Assembly (NCBI RefSeq): GCF_001690275.1
Contig: NZ_LZGW01000007.1
Location: 1 to 64,000 of the forward strand
Reading direction: 5' to 3'
Source: Gilliamella sp. WF3-4
Lineage (GTDB): Bacteria; Pseudomonadota; Gammaproteobacteria; Enterobacterales; Orbaceae
Length of the DNA: 64,000 nt
A model generated the notes under the pieces. It did not search any database. It was not told the DNA's origin and saw only the letters and a list, made by a program, of their open reading frames with translations. A program made the translations under genes and the position numbers. Shown here in pieces: positions 60,497 through 64,000 of this stretch (positions are counted from its first letter, which is position 1; every line of letters starts with the position of its first letter).

Positions 60497-60874
60497 GTTT
60501 ACACTCTAGTTATTTAGTTTTTGGTGTATGAGTAAGGTAAACTAGATGAGTACATTTTGCAAGATGTAGATAGAGTATTAAAACAAGGTTTTATACGTAT
60601 TTAGTTTTATGGTTTTTGATAATTTAGCGCATTGCTAAAATAGAGAAATTTATAAAATTAATTAGAATTACATAAAAACAGTCAGAAAACCAATTGATTT
60701 TATTTGATTTTTTAATTTGTTACTATATTTCAAATATATAATTAAATAATCCGTGCTAATCAAAATGTTATTGATAAAATAGGCAATTACTATAACAAAA
60801 TAAAAAAAAGTGAAGTGAGAGGCGAGAATTATTGATGTGAGTGTCTTTAATCGAAATAATTTGGAGTATATTTA
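60497..60874. other. Intergenic region with a dispersed repeat copy
   Basis: It contains the divergent promoters of asnA and the next gene and one copy of the repeat at 60672-60712. No gene was seen. Confidence 0.5.
60672..60712 (-). repeat. Dispersed intergenic repeat, copy 7 (reverse orientation)
   Basis: On the minus strand it reads AAATAAAATCAATTGG and then TTTTCTGACTGTTTTT. Same core as the copies at 2400, 40697, 41191 and 43430. Confidence 0.65.
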
Positions 60875-62016
60875 ATGAATCATCCTCGCAAAGCAGTAAA
60901 ATTGATGCTGATATTTATCAGTACATTAATGGTTATTAGTATATGTCTATTCTATTTTTGTTTTTCTGCGCAAAGTAAAAATTATGTTGAATCGGAAGCT
61001 ATACCTATGGACTATACAATTTATCCTTCAACTATTCCCGAAAATCAATTATTACGCATAGACGAAGCTGAACAGCTATATAGGCATGCATTCGACGATC
61101 AAGTATTCTATGGAGTAGTTGATCCTGATAACTTAGTAAAATTTATTAAACATGCTTGGCAATGGGATAAAAATGCAATGCCTTATTATTATGAACTGCT
61201 TCATTGGGAAGATTTGTATGATGGAAGGGGAAAAGAAGATGGTATCATGATGTCTTTTACTGAGTTTATACGTAAATATCGCGATCAGTTAGTGGATAAT
61301 GCCGGTAACCCACTAGTTGAACCTAAAGTGTTTAGAAGTATTAAAATGAGAGGTTATTTATGGGATAAGTTTGCTGATTTAAAATATCCCTATTTTGCTT
61401 ACCGAAAAGCTGGCGGTATAGCCCTTGTGGATATAATGAGAAAGGAATGGCATTTCCATGTCCAGATGATAAATTAGAAAAAAGTATTAAATATCTAAAC
61501 TATGCCATTGAAGGGGGCTATCATTGCTACGAGGCCTTGATAGCCAGAATGTTATTTCAACAAGGCGACCATTATAAAGATGAACATTATAAAAAGATTA
61601 ATAAATTAACTGAATACCGAAAATCCTTAAAATCAGAAGATTTAAAATTGTCGATTGATTATGCGCAGTTAATGGCGGAGCATAGCTCGATTATTGGTAT
61701 ATTACGGGTTACCGAAGCCTATTTATATGGATTAGGCCGTGAGCATGATATTGTTAAAGCCTATGCATGGTCGCTATTAAGTGATTATGCTAAACAAAAA
61801 ATCGAGGAACAAGGTAACAATTTAGCGTGGGATTCTGAGCAACTCCCCCCAGTTTGGGAATATAACGAGCAAATTCAAAATCATTTAGAACAGATCCTCA
61901 CCCCAGCACAAAAACAAGCAGCGCAAGGTTACCTGACAGAGATAACAGCCAAAATTGTAAGTTGGAACTATAATCGTTGGCGTGATGAAATTGAGGATTT
62001 TCATCCAAAACCTTAA
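60875..62016 (+). pseudogene. Frameshifted membrane-anchored Sel1/DUF6396-like gene
   Basis: The first frame (60875-61477) encodes an N-terminal hydrophobic anchor (LMLIFISTLMVISICLFYF) and a domain with LLRIDEAEQLYRHAF. The second frame continues GYNEKGMAFPCPDDKLEKSI and on to residue-level features of Sel1-type proteins (AYLYGLGREHDIVKAYAWSL) up to 62016. The two pieces overlap at about 61405-61477 and fit one original protein of about 380 residues, separated by a one-base shift near GCCCTTGTGG (about 61420). A sequencing error would give the same picture. Confidence 0.75.
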
Positions 62017-62119
62017 TTTATTGGCATTATTAATTTCAGTTAAAATTGCTCTTTAATATCAAGCATAATATCATAAATTAAGGTGAGTTTATGGAGTTAT
62101 CTAATATAACGTTATCAAT

Positions 62120-62149
62120 AAAAAACCGTTCTTAAATAAACGGTTTTTT
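62120..62149. terminator. Bidirectional terminator before fabB
   Basis: AAAAACCGTT and AACGGTTTTTT arms surround a short AT loop. It sits between convergent genes and serves both. Confidence 0.85.
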
Positions 62150-62175
62150 ATTGATTGATACTAACTTAATGCTTA

Positions 62176-63387
62176 TTAAGCTTTGTATTTTTTCATTACA
62201 ATTGAGGCATTAGTGCCGCCAAAACCAAAACTATTTGACATGACTGTTGTGAGTTCACGTTCAGTTGGTTCGGTAATAATATTCATACCAATGGCCGCTT
62301 CATCAAGTTCATCAATGTTGATACTTGGAGTAATAAAGCCATGCTCTAACATTAATAATGAATAGATAAGCTCTTGTGCGCCAGTAGCACTTAATGAGTG
62401 GCCTGTCATTGATTTGGTTGATGAAATCGCTGGAATGTTATCACCAAAAACTTGTTTGATTGCCCACAATTCTTTGACATCTCCAACTGGGGTTGATGTA
62501 CCATGAGTATTGATATAATCAACAGGTACATCTAAGTCTTGAATAGCCAGTTGCATACAGCGCATTGCACCTTCGCCTGATGGTGCCACCATGTCATGAC
62601 CATCTGATGTTGCACCATAGCCAACAAGTTCACCGTAAATATGAGCTCCACGCGCAAGAGCATGTTCTAGCTCTTCAACAACAACCATCCCCGCACCGCC
62701 AGCAATAACAAAGCCATCACGGTTTTTATCGTAAGCACGTGATGCCTTTTCTGGATTGTCGTTATATTTGGTTGATAAAGCGCCCATAGCGTCAAATTCG
62801 CAAGACATTTCCCAGCAAAGCTCTTCACCACCGCCAGCAAAAACAATATCCTGTTTGCCAAGTTGAATGAGTTCAGCTGCATGACCAATACAGTGAACCG
62901 ATGTTGCACAAGCTGATGTCATTGAATAGCTAACACCTTTAATTTTAAATGGGGTTGCTAAACAAGCCGAAATTGCTGATGACATTGATTTGGTTACTGC
63001 ATAAGGACCAACTCCTCGTAATCCTTTTTCTTTCATGCCAGCAACGACATTGTATTGTGTCTTAGTTGAACCACCATAGCCCGCAATTAGACCAGTACGA
63101 GGGTTAGAAACTTGTTCAGGGGTTAATTTTGCATCTTCAATAGCTTGTTGCAAAGCAAGATAACCATAAATAGAAGCATCATTCATAAAACGAACAACTT
63201 TGCGATCAATCAATCCTGTAGTATCTAGTTTGACATTTCCGCATACATGGCTACGCATACCGCTATCTTTCATTTCTTGAGAAAAGGTAATACCGCTACG
63301 GCCAATTTTTAGTGATTCTAAAACTTCTTTAGTATTATTCCCAATACTTGAAAGAATTCCTAACCCTGTAATAACAACACGTTTCAT
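62176..63387 (-). CDS. fabB: Beta-ketoacyl-ACP synthase I
   Basis: A 403-residue condensing enzyme of fatty acid synthesis. The catalytic cysteine is in [13 protein letters not shown] (near residue 163), and the two histidines are in [12 protein letters not shown] and [14 protein letters not shown]. The C-terminal [16 protein letters not shown] is typical. FabB type, needed for unsaturated fatty acids in gammaproteobacteria. GGAGCTAAAT precedes the start. Confidence 0.96.
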   Translation of the reverse strand: MKRVVITGLGILSSIGNNTKEVLESLKIGRSGITFSQEMKDSGMRSHVCGNVKLDTTGLIDRKVVRFMNDASIYGYLALQQAIEDAKLTPEQVSNPRTGLIAGYGGSTKTQYNVVAGMKEKGLRGVGPYAVTKSMSSAISACLATPFKIKGVSYSMTSACATSVHCIGHAAELIQLGKQDIVFAGGGEELCWEMSCEFDAMGALSTKYNDNPEKASRAYDKNRDGFVIAGGAGMVVVEELEHALARGAHIYGELVGYGATSDGHDMVAPSGEGAMRCMQLAIQDLDVPVDYINTHGTSTPVGDVKELWAIKQVFGDNIPAISSTKSMTGHSLSATGAQELIYSLLMLEHGFITPSINIDELDEAAIGMNIITEPTERELTTVMSNSFGFGGTNASIVMKKYKA

Positions 63388-63666
63388 TTACTATTTAGCT
63401 CCTAAGTTATATCTGGCTTCATACAAAAAAGTGCGTTGATTATAGCGTACAGTTGTAAGCTGAACAATACTTTGCCGTGTTTTTTATTTCTGTATCCTAA
63501 TATCGCCTTAATTATTTATATAGGTAAAGCAATTACAATAAATTTACTGCTTAAAAAAATGATTAAAATAGTGAGTGATGACGGTTTTTGTCAGCAATAT
63601 ATACTTGCAAAAACTACTATGGTTACGATATACTGTATAAATAAACAGGTAAATATTAAGTTCAAT

Positions 63667-64000
63667 ATGACTGAAAAAATAATAACCAAACTGGAAATTT
63701 TAGCTGAATCGGCAAAATATGATATTTCTTGCTCGTCGAGTGGTGCATCAAGAAATAATAAAAATAAAGGCATAGGTAATGCATATAAATCTGGTATTTG
63801 CCATTCATTTACCGCTGATGGGCGATGTGTTTCTTTACTTAAAATTATGCTAACTAATTATTGCATGTTTGATTGCGCTTATTGCATTAACCGACAAAGT
63901 AACGATATTCCTAGAGCTGGTTTTACTCCGCGTGAATTGGCTAACCTCACCATTGAGTTTTATCGTCGTAATTATATTGAGGGTTTATTTATTAGTTCGG
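63667..64000 (+). CDS. Radical SAM protein, UDG-linked DNA repair type (cut by window end)
   Basis: The first 111 codons of a gene that runs off the window. The radical SAM cysteines lie in CMFDCAYC (Cx3Cx2C, near residue 70). The preceding YDISCSSSG and GNAYKSGICHSFTADGRCVS are the pattern of the putative DNA modification/repair radical SAM proteins usually encoded beside a uracil-DNA-glycosylase-like partner. The start ATG at 63667 follows a modest ribosome site. The rest and the partner gene lie outside the window. Confidence 0.85.
   Translation, partial: MTEKIITKLEILAESAKYDISCSSSGASRNNKNKGIGNAYKSGICHSFTADGRCVSLLKIMLTNYCMFDCAYCINRQSNDIPRAGFTPRELANLTIEFYRRNYIEGLFISS

Overview
The window is AT-rich, densely coded DNA of a gammaproteobacterium. 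Gene content (rph-pyrE with yicC, bamC after dapA, ypfN-dapE-yffB, yccS, tmcA, cysZ, fabB, a complete yeh locus) and low GC suggest the Orbaceae (Gilliamella-like insect-gut bacteria). That assignment is an inference from gene style; no rRNA or tRNA gene was seen here.

Layout. 1-1488: tandem array of identical 537-bp fragments of an IS3-family element, inserted in a DUF823-type adhesin gene whose 3' part (1489-2186) survives as a frameshifted pseudogene. 2743-6178: TPP riboswitch and thiamine importer thiBPQ. 6891-7990: LexA-like box and dinB. 8070-12272: beta-glucoside PTS permease and 6-phospho-beta-glucosidase, divergent from a GntR/UTRA regulator, with a CRP-like site. 12369-15982: aldo/keto reductase, a 1.5-kb gene-poor gap holding a gene relic and a three-repeat type I-F CRISPR array, then a lactate oxidase-like flavoenzyme. 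16180-18591: pyrE, rph, yicC. 18734-26497: Sel1-repeat protein, DMT and MATE exporters, ndpA (yejK), nfo and an unknown secreted protein.

26668-38180 is the main accessory-looking block: a complete yehI-yehL-yehM-yehP-yehQ-type operon (DUF4132 protein, MoxR AAA+ ATPase, DUF5682 protein, VWA protein, SWIM zinc-finger protein), preceded by a decayed partial copy of its own first gene. The overlaps and short gaps suggest one co-expressed ATPase/VWA system of unknown function.

38458-52000 is mainly housekeeping: yccS-like FUSC protein, an intact DUF823-type adhesin with a decayed copy of its 5' end upstream, grxD, rnt, a Nif3/YbgI protein, dapA-bamC, purC, DUF441 protein, tmcA, cysZ. 51758-53510 is yffB-dapE-ypfN (minus). 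53818-53942 is a second, one-spacer CRISPR mini-array whose leader matches the first array and whose repeat carries a compensatory stem change; no cas genes are visible. 54105-57177 is a pdxST vitamin B6 operon with divergent pdxR. The rest holds an IclR pseudogene, a SemiSWEET protein, a DUF1161-type secreted protein, asnA, a frameshifted lipoprotein/Sel1-like gene, fabB and the start of a radical SAM gene cut by the window end.

Two themes cross the window: gene decay after duplication (adhesins, yehI, IclR, IS fragments), and a short imperfectly palindromic intergenic repeat found at about seven places.
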